Positions 11,570-22,441 of a stretch of DNA of 64,000 nt are shown here, in pieces. Made by a program: the position numbers and the translations under genes. Every line of letters begins with the position of its first letter. The stretch's first letter is position 1. The stretch covers positions 2,294,001 through 2,358,000 of the forward strand of contig CM065881.1 in the NCBI GenBank assembly GCA_033439255.1, given 5' to 3'. This DNA comes from Hericium rajendrae. Lineage: Eukaryota; Basidiomycota; Agaricomycetes; Russulales; Hericiaceae. The notes under the pieces were generated by a model. It did not search any database. It saw only the letters and a program-made list of their open reading frames with translations, and had not been told where the DNA came from.

Positions 11570-13743
11570 CTAATACGCCACATACGCCACACACAGCAAC
11601 GGGAATCCCGCATACAGCCCCATCCAAAACACGACGTTCCCAAGCGTCTTATTGCGCTTGATCGCCGGTGAGCGCCCGATCGCAATCAGCGGGATCTGCA
11701 CGAGCTGCAGCATGAAGAGGTACATGCGGATCTTGTGCGTGACGACGATCATGACGAGCTCGTGCGCGGCCGCGCTGATGAAGAAGGTCACGAACATCGC
11801 CGTGGAGCGCGAGAGCTGCAGGCAGGCCATCGACGAGGCGTAGATATGCCGCAGGAGGAACATGTGCACGGGCCGGTTCCACTTGCGCGAGAACTCGTCC
11901 CAGGAAGTTGAATTCCACTGGTGCGCCGGTGAGCTGAGTCGCGCTACGGCAGAAGATAAACTCACCCAGTCTTCGTAGAAGCGCCGGTCTGCGAAACTAC
12001 AAAAAAAGGTCAGAGGGTGCAGGATAGTTAGAAGGTTTCGCCAAGACTCACTATGAGAGCTCGGCAAATCCATTACAGATACACTCTGCGAGGGCTTTAT
12101 CAGGACTTGTCGGAGAGAACGCACGCATCGGACGCACCAAAGATAATGTAGAATAGCAGCAGATATGCGACCATGAAAGGGAGAGATAGATTCAGCAGGC
12201 TTTTGGCGAACGATTGATCGGGCGTGGGTGTAAGAGGGATAATGAAAGCCTCCGTGACAGTATATAGCAATGCAAATGTACCGAACGTGGCGACGGTCTT
12301 TTCGAATATGTAAAACGGCCGGATGCTACATCACCCAGTTCAGCCGTCGCGGACAGGTAAGGGAGAATGCAGGTCATACTTACCGATTGGTTCGTGGATA
12401 TTCAAGCTCGTAAACAAGAGTAGGAATGAGCTGGTACACGGCAAAATTCTTGAACGTGATGTTCTCCGGCCAGCGCACATACTCAGGTCCGGAGCTCACA
12501 AGCTCCCCATCCATGTCCGAATACTCCGCCGCCATCGCAGCAATGACCTCATCGGGGTGGTCCACGAGCGGATGCGGCTTGGGGGGCTGCGGGTGGTTCG
12601 GCTCCGACGGGCTCGTATCCGACGCAGGCGACGCCGGACTCGTATCCGAAGCAGGCGACGCCGGGCTCGTATCCGAAGCAGGCCGCTGCGTCTCGTCCTC
12701 GGACGCCTGGGCGTGCGCCTTGAGGCGGTGGCGCAGCGCGATCGCAATCGGGGCATCGATGTACGACTTCTGCCCGGCGCCGTCGGGGAGCGGCGGCGTG
12801 CCGACCGGAGGCGTGCCCCCGTCGTCGTTGCCGCTGTCCGTGGCGGCTGCGGCAGCAGCAGCCGCGTCGAGCTCAGCACGCCTCGCTTTGGCGGTGTCGA
12901 GCGCCTTTTGCCAGCCGCCGACGCGCGCAGTTTCGCTCCGGAGCTGGGCGAGAAGGACTTTTGACTGGGTGGCGACGCAGGAGAGGTAGCCATTTGTGGC
13001 CATGTATGAGTGCATCTTCATGAGCATCGTCAGGCTATGCAACGTGAGGAATCCGGACTGGACCCATGGCCAATGCCTGTACACATTATACGATCAAGAT
13101 CAGAATACTGCACCTCAATTTCGTGAGGGGAATACCTGCTGAAAGTCCATTTCACAGCAATGTATACCACCAGCGTCTGGAACGTATGCTGTATAAAGAC
13201 GCCCGTCCAGTAATATTTGATCCAGCCCTTAGTGATGGCCTTTGCGAATGGAACGCAGAAGCCGGTGCTCGCTACCAGGACGGCATCGCTGATTGCGAGA
13301 GTCAGGGCTTCCTGCGACATCATGGACGCGAACTGAAAGTTGAGCGGCCGCCCGATGCTCTCTATACTTGCCATATATGTGCGGATGGTGAAGATGAAGA
13401 GAGATATCCAGAAGAGCGAGTAAAACCCCTGCTTAATGTCAGCACAGGTTCGGTCTGGAAGACAAGTTCACGCACCCAAAACTCGTTCACGTTCGACGCT
13501 TCGATGAGGGTCGTCCGTGGCACGAACGTTACCACGGATCTTAACTTCTTCGAGCGGCGAGATCTGAATGGCTTTGACACGTAGAGCGTCCCTGCATTCG
13601 TCTGAATCGCTCCGCTGCTTCCGTCCGTCTTCTCACTGTCTACGTGTGCAACCTCCACAGGGCCCTTTGTTTTCCGTGATTTCATGCTACACACCAATCA
13701 ATTCCGAGAACCTATGACGCAAAGCATGCACGTACCTAGACAT
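11570..13743 (-). CDS. MBOAT sterol O-acyltransferase (ARE1/ARE2-like)
   Basis: The small first exon at 13743-13736 (MS) splices to MKSRKTKGPVEV. The protein is multi-pass, with hydrophobic segments around 13400-13050 and 12370-11570. The C-terminal half carries the ACAT/DGAT1 signature FYEDWWN (spliced at about 11960), then WDEFSRKWNRPVHMFLLRH, and the catalytic MBOAT histidine in FISAAAHELV. Enzymes of this family make sterol esters or triacylglycerol from acyl-CoA in the ER membrane. The FYxDWWN motif plus the long N-terminus favour sterol O-acyltransferase, though DGAT1 activity cannot be excluded. A hydrophilic insert of about 130 residues (about 12990-12480) carries Ala-rich runs and three SDTSPAS-like repeats, presumably a cytosolic loop. 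The gene is divergent from the RED gene. Confidence 0.88.
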
Positions 13744-14098
13744 GATTGTAGCACTTCAAGTCTGCGACCTGCTCGTTGGAGATAAAGACTGACGAGGGAT
13801 ATGGCTTGCTAACTAATAAACCTGGATTGAAGAGAGTGACAAGAAAAGAATGTGCGCCCGGATTCCGAGCTCTATAACACGGTGCTCCTAAGCAACTGAA
13901 AGCATGACGCACTTTGCCTCCGTTGCCCGTCGGCGATGTGCACCAGTGTGCACCAGACCCGTACTCCGGCTCCGAGCACGCGGCCGCGGCGCAGCGGCAT
14001 CTCAAAGAGGTTCTGACTCAGCTACGCCCAGCCCACATCTAATCCATCACGTGTATCCCGGTCACCGACGCGCGCCCAGAAAGGAAACCGTCGGCATC
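13744..14098. promoter_or_regulatory. Divergent promoter between acyltransferase and RED genes
   Basis: These 355 bp separate two start codons pointing away from each other. The right half is GC-rich and the left half near 13790-13880 is more AT-rich. No individual regulatory site could be identified with confidence. Confidence 0.35.
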
Positions 14099-15675
14099 AT
14101 GGACCAGGTGCGTACGCCGTCCTCGTCGTCGTGCGCGATGCTGAATACTGCTGTATAGGAGTCGTTCCGGAAGTTGCTGCAGACACCAAGACCTGGTGCT
14201 AGCAATGGCACGCCCACTCCTCGCGGATCCCTGCTGGCTGGAGCGTCCAAGGCGTCCAAGGCGTACGTCCACTGATCATGTTTACTATGTTGCAGGCAAA
14301 CTCATTTACTGTCCAGGAAGACCGTCGCGGCCTCTGAGCCAGCATTCAAGCCGCGAAAAGTGAAGAAATCTGGCAGTGAGAAATACAGAGATCGCGCAAC
14401 TGAGCGAAGGACAGGGAAGGAGCATGACTATGCACAGATCGAGGCCGTCCTCGAGGACTTTGAGCGACGGAATGCAGAGGAGGATAAAGCCAAGGTGCGT
14501 ATATCTCACGTCTTGAGACGCTGTGTCAAATAAACCTTGTACAGGTGGAAGCGCAGCGCCAGTATCTCGGTGGCGACTCGGACCACTCGATCCTTGTCAA
14601 AGGCCTCGACTTCGCGTTGCTGGAGCAGAACAAGGCTCGCCTGGCTTCCGCAACCTCAAAAGAATATGATGAATCGCTCGAGCAGACCTTTCTCAGTCTG
14701 CAGAGTGCCTCCGTTTCCGTAGAGCCTTCGGCTGCGCCAGCGAAGAAACGCACGCGGGCAGACCTCATTCGGGAGCTCAAGGAGAAACGTTCTGGGTCTA
14801 ATTCAGAGGCAGTTGAAACGCCGACACCGCCAGAAGACAAGAAAATCAACCATAAGTTTCGACCTATCGGGTTCAAGCCTATCGGTGCGGATGATAAGGG
14901 GAAGAAGAAGAAAGTGAAGGCAGACGAAGGCGAAGCTGTGGAGCGGAAGAAGAAGAAACGGAAGGTAGTAAAGGCAATCGACCAGGGCGAACCAGGCCCG
15001 AAGGATTCTGTCAAGGCCGAAGTTCCTCCCACCAAGAAAGAGGACACTCATCCCTCGGAAGTAGCATTGACTTCCACGCGCCTACCAGAGCCGGAGCCCA
15101 TGGAAGAAGACGAAGATGTTGACATCTTCGCCGGCGCCGGAGATTATGCAGGCTTCGATCTTGGAGATGAGGACGAGGATGAGGAAGAAGGGCTGGTCAA
15201 GGATCAACCTCCAACAGCAAAGCCTGCTCGGGAACCTTCACCAGTCCCAAGTGCACCTCGTCGCAACTGGTTCGGGGACGAACCAGAGCCGTCTCTTGCA
15301 CCCCCAGCCGATGCCGCCGGTCCATCGAAGTCGAAGAGCAAGTCACCTACGCGCTCTTTCAAGTCTTTATACAAGACTCCGGCTGCCCCGCATCCGGATG
15401 AGGATGCTGAAGAAGAGGAAGAAGAGGTGATGCGCCTCCAGCCGCTCGCTTCTTCTGCACTTCCATCAATTCGCGACCTCCTTGCGATGGATAAGGCGGC
15501 GGAGAAAGGTCACAAGCGCAAAGAGAAAAAGGAGAAAAAGAAGAACAAGAACGGAGGCGATAAAGAGAAACTGGACAGGGATTATCAGAGGTCAGTACTA
15601 GCATATCTTTACACCATGTCTAGCTGACGTTGCCCTAGACTAAAGTCATATGAAGCGAAGAAAGCGGCCAGCTAA
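14099..15675 (+). CDS. RED/IK-family spliceosomal protein
   Basis: The start is ATG 14099-14101 (MDQ), spliced to ESFRKLLQTPRPGAS. The N-terminal RED signature follows: KKSGSEKYRDRATERRTGK, then after another intron YLGGDSDHSILVKGLDFALLEQNKAR. The C-terminal part is charged, with Lys-rich blocks (KGKKKKVK, KKKKRKVVK, KEKKEKKKNKNGG) that are likely nuclear localisation signals and acidic runs (DLGDEDEDEEEG). RED (human IK, worm smu-2) is a component of the spliceosomal B complex, partnering with SMU1. The final exon is very short: after an intron at about 15591-15639 it gives LKSYEAKKAAS and stops at 15673-15675. The C-terminal RED domain of animals is shorter or diverged here. Confidence 0.88.
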
Positions 15676-16234
15676 CCTGCAGTTCGTGTCGTCCCGATGA
15701 TATACTTACCTCGTGTACTTGACATATCGCATGCATGTATGCGCGTGGAATGTTCACTTATGTACTCAGTCGCGTTTCAGTGGTCGATTGTTGCCTGTTC
15801 TGTACCTTTTCTCTTCTCCCTACGTGAAGCAGAGTTTTCAGCTTCGCTCAGCTTAGGCTGTCCGTAAGTATTTGCAATATTGCCAATATCTAAGCATGCG
15901 GCACGGCGCTAGCGCGCGCGTCTGCGCGAAATCACGATCCGCCAACCGGTTCGCGTGGCTTCATCAGCATCATAGGCCTCCGTGGTGTTCCACATCGGCG
16001 TCGACGTCCACCACCACCATCCCGCTCCCTTCCCCATCGCTCGACGCGTCAATTGGCCCCACTGCACCACTGCCGACAGCCAGAGGATCCGTCGTGTTCT
16101 GCCTGAGTTTCGTCCTTTATACCCCGATCCCTTTGCGACTGCTCACGGCACGAACATCTGACGGATCCTCAACATAACCCTCGCCCCGCCGCACGCCCCG
16201 CCCCTGCCCTTCACTTCTGTTTCCCCTCGTTAAT
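15676..16234. other. Intergenic region upstream of the Kar9-like gene
   Basis: This is a tandem (head-to-tail) spacer of 559 bp. The last 100 nt before 16235 are rich in C and T (for example near 16185-16230), fitting a promoter. The open frame at 15872-16177 is low-complexity and not convincing as a gene. Confidence 0.35.
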
Positions 16235-19167
16235 ATGTCCGCGCTCAGCGTCTTGTCTTCTCATACTTCTAGCATACATTCCGCCTCGCAACATAGTTTG
16301 ATCAGCAACAATGTACTCTCGCCATCGCCGGGCCCGTTCGCCTCGGGTGGCTCTTCTTCTTCCTCGTCTTCCTCCAGGGTCTCTTTAGAACGTGCCGATG
16401 ATGGTGCGTGTCACGCTTTCTGTCGTAGGACGCGTCCGAATTCTCGGCCAGAAAATGCTACGATTACTTTCAAGCCCGCATTCTCCAAAGGCAAGGAGAA
16501 AAGCTGCGAGTGCGTATCACCCCGTAATCCTAGCACCGGCCCTTATGACACTTATATCCTCTGCGCAGCGACCTGCAGCTCCTCACCGTCTCCACGCGTA
16601 TCACCGAACTTTCCTACAGCATCTCAGACATCCAGACGCGCATATTCGGTGCGTACACCCCACAATAGCCGTCACACGGCACGATCTCAACTCCACCTAC
16701 AGAGATCCAAGAGCTGCGGCACAAATCGCAGTCCTCAGGCGACCTGTCGAGCGCGACGAGCGTCATCGACCAGTCGCTCATGGCGCTCGATGAGCGGCTC
16801 GACGCGGTCTCGCAGGGCGTGAAGGCCGTCAACGAGTCGCTCGCGCCTCTGTCCGCGGATAGCGCAGACGACACGAGCGAGCGCGCGCTGCTCCTCAGGA
16901 AGCACGCAGCATTCGTCGCCGAGTGGGCGAGCGTGCAGGAGGAGAGCGACGTGTTGCGCGAGGAGCTTAAGGAGGACAAGTGGTTGACTGTGTTCCGCAC
17001 GGTTACGGACCAGGCGGACGGCATGATGACGAGCCTCGAGAAGGCGGTCAATCGGTGTCAGGTGCGTGTAGCTCGAGATGGGATATATGCGCGGGACTGA
17101 CCTGCGTGTAGGAGTTTATTTGGCAGGTTCATCGGCATGGCCATGATGATTCGTTATCGCAGTCCTCGTCGATGTCTTCCATGCGGTCTGAGAAGTCGCC
17201 GCTGAGCTTGGATGTCTTCCAGTCGCTTCTCGATTCGTTTGAAGCCAAGAAGAAGTAAGATGCTCTGAGCGCATGGCGATGTCTTTGCTCACTGGATTTC
17301 CAGGCATTACATGCCAGCCACGACTAAGGTCCTCTCTATCATTGACAAGGGCGTGCAAGATCGTGTCACGAAGAACGGCGAGTGCCTTCGGCGTCACGCA
17401 GAATCGACACAGAGATGGAAGAATCTCCGAGAACGAATATCCAGAACAGACGTAGATATGGAAAACGTCCGCAGGATACTAATTACTGGAGACATCGCAC
17501 CGAGTGAGAGTGGATCGACGACGTCTGGTCCGACTTCGAAGTCAAAGAGCCGCAGTGGATTCCTTACTCCGCAGAATGGCTCCGGTTCTGGGTCAAGCAA
17601 GAAGAGCAAAAAGAACGGTACTCTGTCCCGCTCGATGTCGCCACTGCGGAAGTTTGCACGCAAGCTTACGGGCGGTGGAAAGAATAGCTCCGCGAATGTT
17701 ACCCCTGCTGCGAAGTTGAAGAAGCCACCGCCGAATGCTCCCTCCACTGAGCCTGTGCCGACGTTGCGACACCGAGGGTCCGCGTTCAACATTGGGTCTA
17801 GTCAATCTTCGACTCCTGCAACGCCCGGTCACAAATACAGCCATTCGGTGACACCCGAGTCATCTCCGTCCACTTCGAGAAGAGCCATGGATATCAATAA
17901 AGATGTTACCATCAAAGGAAGGTCTCCACTTAATAAACAACCTTGGAATAGTTCCACCAAAGTTGAGCCGGAAGAACGCACAGTCAAGCTCAGACGGCCC
18001 TCATTTGGGGGCTTGACGTATCAAAAGACTGATATACCACCTGTACCCATTAATAGTTCGCCCTACAAGCGTAGTTTATCCAGGAGCTCTATGGCGTCTT
18101 CGCGACCTTGGTCACCTGTAACATCCTCTGTTTCTACTGCTCCGTCCTCCGGTGTCAGCCGCCCTCAGCATTACCAGACACCAAGCCAGACTTTTCATCG
18201 GCCACCCTCTCGTGCTAATGGCACGGCACGGCCCCGGCCGCAGACACCGACAAAGATACCTGGCCCTTCGGGGCACTGGCGCTCGGGATCCGAAGCAGGC
18301 TGGGACGACGACGACGAGCAGTCCACATCGCTCATGCAGCGCGCGCTCTCGCCCTCATTCTCATCCTCGGCAATTTCGACCTCGGGTCGCTCCAGCGTGC
18401 CCCCTCGCTCCGAGACGCCCGGTGGTACGCGTCTCCCTGCCGCGCGCCCGCCCAGTCGCTCCATGATTCCCGCCCCCGTGTTCCACTTTTCATCGCCGTC
18501 GCGCTCGGCCTCCGTCATGTCCGAGTACCGCGATGACAGCCCGCCGATGTCGACCGTCTCGTCCTTCCGCTCCTCTGCGATGCGTGCGCAAACACCCGAA
18601 GCAATGCTCCGCTCGCGCGCGCAGCAGGTGCCTTTCTACCAGGGCAGCCAGCAGGCGCAGAAGACAGTCCGCTCGGGCCACAAGCTCCCGCCCTCGAGCT
18701 TCCGCGACGGGTCCTCGCCGCGCACGCCCTCGCGCCCGTCGTCGCGCGCGAGCGTGTATACGCCCGGCCTCGAGGCGAACCCGACGTTTCTCTACACGCC
18801 GGGCAACCCGCGCGACCCGCTCGACGCGGAGGTCGCGGCGATCGTCAACTCGATTGCGCACGGGCTGCTGATCGAGCGCATCGACCCGCCGCTCCGCGCT
18901 GTCCCGAAGGAGGGCGAGGAGATCCGCGCGCAGTACGCGTTCTCGACGACGCTGGCACGTAAGATCGTGACGTGCCGCCTGACGACGCTCTCCCGAAACT
19001 CGGCCAAGGGCGAGTCGTCGACGACCACGAAGAAGGTCATGGTCCGCGTTGGTGGTGGTGAGCTTTGGCGTGTTCTCGATATTTCTGTGAGCGGTTGTGG
19101 CTGACCCTTCGTCGCAGGTTGGCAGGATCTGCAGTTCTACATGCTGAACAGGCAGGCCGGTCTCTAG
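16235..19167 (+). CDS. Kar9-type microtubule-associated protein with C-terminal GAR-like domain
   Basis: The N-terminus is MSALSVLSSHTSSIHSASQ. After two or three short introns comes a helical region (ITELSYSISDIQTRIF, VIDQSLMALDERLDAV, FRTVTDQADGMMTSLEKAV, SLLDSFEAKKKHYMPA) that matches the Kar9 family, which links cortical actin/myosin and the microtubule plus end for spindle positioning and nuclear movement. A roughly 400-residue Ser/Pro/Arg-rich disordered region follows (about 17500-18760) with candidate SxIP-like stretches. The C-terminal 100 residues, ending MVRVGGGWQDLQFYMLNRQAGL across an intron at about 19060-19118, resemble a Gas2-related GAR domain (VRVGGGW... is its core), a direct microtubule-binding module. 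The stop is at 19165-19167. Confidence 0.82.
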
Positions 19168-20214
19168 TTTTGCTGAGAGCAATGTTTTGAGTAAGTGTTG
19201 GGTTGTCGGCGCCGGGTACATCACTGTGTTTCTGTCTCGCTTCCATTTGTCACGACCTCTACCATGATCATCCATATGTGTTCATGCAATACTTATTCAT
19301 ATGCGGCATAACTTTGAAAGGTTTTAGGGGTGACGTTTGCTGTCGGCCGTCAACGTCGAAGGCCAAGCTTCATGTGTATCGCTTAAAGCCAAACTGGAAG
19401 CGAGAGCGCAAAGATGACTCTTTTCCTTTTGCTTTTCTCTAACCAGGTTTAGCAGGGGAAAGGTTAGTTCACAAAATCTTCGAATGGACACGAAGTCCGA
19501 GAGTGACGCCACGAAGTCCGAGAGTGACGCCGCAAGTAGTCCGTACATAAGAAGAAGGAGCTCTGTTTGACCCCGACGAGACATAGGTCTGTGACTACTC
19601 GGAGACGTTGGGTGGAAGGCCGGATGTTTTCTCGAGCAGTTTCAGTCCATATCGTAAATAATAGATCGTCGCCTTGACGGCGACGGCTTCTCCCTATTTA
19701 TTTATTCCCGAGTATTGCTTTCTTCGTATACAATACCTGATTTCTCAGCAATAATTTCGGAGAGACACTCACCGGTCTACTTTTTTTGCTGAGAAAAGTC
19801 GGTAAGAAAATGACCTGGAAACTCTGAACAATCCGAAAGAGAACGTTCGAGACAGGGAAGTCCGACACGGTCACGTGGACCCTATCGAGAGACGCGTGTC
19901 CTCGCGTGGAGTCACTTTTCCCCTTCATTTACCATCTTGTTCTAGGAGATATGTACTTGGACACCACGAATGCTCTTCTTACATCTGAAGAATGCCATGT
20001 CCTCGAGAAAAGGGGACATGCCAAGTCTCGAACGTATTTCTCAAGCGTGCTGTTCAATCTTTAGTAACCGACGTCGCGTACGTAGTCTCCGCCGCGTTGG
20101 CTCGGAGAGCTAAAGACGTGACGCGTTCCATCAGCGTCGTCTCACTGTCCTTCTCTCCAGACTCCTTGATCAGTAAGTGGCGCAAGGACGCATCCTCCCT
20201 CAAGCTCAGCAAAC
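19168..20214. other. Intergenic region, no gene seen
   Basis: About 1.05 kb separates the Kar9-like gene and the duplicated-domain gene. A 20-nt unit containing CACGAAGTCCGAGAGTGACG is repeated head to tail at about 19488-19532. The short open frames on both strands overlap each other and lack recognisable motifs. Confidence 0.35.
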
Positions 20215-21853
20215 ATGGCCAAAAAGGTAGCACAGCCAACTGCCATGAGTGCCGATTTCTTGCTAATAGTTTCTTCTGATCCAGCGTGCTCGTGGAGACT
20301 CGGTCGCATTGGTAGAGCCTGCCAGCAAGAAAGCTAAGGGAGCTGGAAGCAAGGCTACCAAGCTTGCATCGTGCGTCTTTCACTTTCTTATATCTGTAGC
20401 CCTCGTCAATCCATTATCTTGCAGCGAGCTCGATTTGGTCAAGGTCTATGCCTGGTGCTTCGAGGATATGCCTTTCGAGGATTATCGTGTTTTCGTGGCA
20501 ACGTCGTCCGAAGACTTGGACAAGCTGAGAACATGGAAGCCCAAAAATCAGGATGACGATGAGGGTCTCCCGAAGTTGATGGCTCTCGAGTTCGTTCACC
20601 ACGATGGCCTCGAAGAAGACGTCAAAGGCAAGAGCCGCGGAATTGCGGAGCTGTTTGCCCCATTCATTGAAGAAGATCACGAATTTCTGCTTTATGGTGA
20701 TGGGGAGCCTGATGCTGCACTGATGGAAATCACCCTTGTGAAGAAGCTGCCGAGGAAAGGCCCTTTTGCCGCCATCGACGTTGGCACCGTGAAACATTCG
20801 GCTTTGGATGGATTTGAGCTTCTTCCAGGTCATGTCTTGAAAGAGTTAGTTGCTCTATATATCGGCTTTTATCACGTTCGATGCTGACATGACACTCAGA
20901 CAAGGTTATTCCTGGGTGACCGCCGTGCGCGTTGAGCGCGACGTTGAGATCGTTCGATTGGTTCAAAACCTTGTCAGAGCCCATTCGGATGGCCTGGACA
21001 GCCTTCTCGAAGACGATGGGCATGAGGCGAGCGCGCGTGCGTATTCGGTTGAATTGCCTTTAGGTCTATTTTGACCCATACCAATAGCAGCCGCAGAGAC
21101 CACTCTGGGAGATGTTGCCTCAGGGTCAGCCAATGCGGCGAAAGTAGCGCAGGGTGCTAATGCAACCTCCGCCGAATCTACTTCGTGCGTATCCACTATT
21201 GACGATGTCTCTTGCATCTTGACGAACTTGAGCAGCAATTTCGACCCAGTAAAGCTATATGCATGGAGCTATGAAGACCAGGACGGCCAGCCACCTGTGC
21301 TCTCGGCTATATTGCCCAGTGACCTAAATAAGTTCAAAGACTGGAAGCCAAAGGACGAAGACGACAGCGGAGGCCTTCCACCCCTGATCTCACTCGACAT
21401 GTCCGACCATGAAAGCTTAGAAGATGATATCGAAGATTTGAGTCGCGATATTGGCAAACTATTCGACGCATACAACAAGAAGAACCACGAGTTTTGGGTC
21501 TACATCCAATGCGAGCCCAATTTTGCGCTCTTAGAAATCACTCTCGCCAAAAAAGAGCCAGCTAGAGGTCCATTTGTGACTGTTGAGATTTCGGACGGAC
21601 AACTTGACGAGTTGGATGGCTTTATGTGTGGCTCCGGCGACGACGTCCACGATCTAACAAAGTAGGTTCCTATCGATCCATCGATGCTCCTCATTTGGTC
21701 CTGACCCGATCGTATAGGCAAGGTTTCTCTTACATCACAGCCGTCGGAGTCGAGCGCAACCCGGACACCTTAAAAGCAGTGCAAAGGCTTGTCATGGCTC
21801 ACCAGGCGGGCGTTGATACCCTTCTTGAGGATGGAGAGGATGTAGATTCATAG
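20215..21853 (+). CDS. Unrecognised protein with two copies of one domain
   Basis: There are seven exons: 20215-20226, 20285-20370, 20425-20844, 20900-21036, 21088-21184, 21236-21661 and 21718-21853. The N-terminus (MAKKRARGDS...KKAKGAGSK) is basic, like a nuclear localisation signal. Two homologous units follow. Unit 1 begins LVKVYAWCFED, has LRTWKPKNQDDDEGLP, ITLVKKLPRKGPF and QGYSWVTAVRVERD. Unit 2 begins PVKLYAWSYED, has FKDWKPKDEDDSGGLP, ITLAKKEPARGPF and QGFSYITAVGVERN. Even the last intron of each unit sits at the same place, just before QG(Y/F)S, so the gene arose by internal duplication after that intron existed. I do not recognise the family. A scrap of a further paralogue lies at about 54.8 kb, on the far side of the transposon stack. 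Confidence 0.8.
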
Positions 21854-22216
21854 CATGTGTCAGAGCTATAGCATCAAATGGTCGACCGCGGTTGTTTCGA
21901 GCATTTTCCATGCCGATTGATATTCTTGCTTGATGACATCTGTCAGGAGTCCCTTGAAAGCGCACAGAGGCACGAGCAGTATCGAAGCTTGACCGTCGTT
22001 CGAAGCACGATGTGACACGGTGCTCTGTCTCCAGAATTGCAGGCCACAAGAACATGGCCTATGTGCCGTCACAATGAATAAGCAACGATTGATGAGTGAA
22101 ATAAACATGCAAGAATATGAACATGCGTGCACCGAACGTGAGCACTTGAGTCGGTGCATGATCGATGTCATGTCGTGATGTCGAGAACGCGTCTCGCGGC
22201 GGCCTTCGTCAGCCTT
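21854..22216. other. 3' flank of the duplicated-domain gene and LINE target site
   Basis: This spacer shows no gene. Its last 16 bases (GGCCTTCGTCAGCCTT, 22201-22216) reappear at 52693-52708 and are read as the target-site duplication of the LINE. Confidence 0.6.
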
Positions 22217-22441
22217 TTTTTTTTTTTGGAGAAGCTATATATTTCATTAGGAGCTATGACAGTCTAATCTAGTGTAACCTAGCGTGAACTATCTCCAGTC
22301 CTAGTAAAACAGCTTATAGCGCGCGACCCGAGGGAAGCACGTCCGAGGAAAAATGCATTGACGCACGACCAGCGTTAGCTGGACAGTGGAGGACTCATGA
22401 CGTCCCCGGCTACCCCGTTGAAAAGGGGACCGGGGGGCCTA

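Noticed and set aside
18490-19275. A 261-codon minus-strand frame over the end of the Kar9-like gene
   Set aside because: It is Arg-rich and antisense to a well supported GC-rich coding region, a usual artefact.
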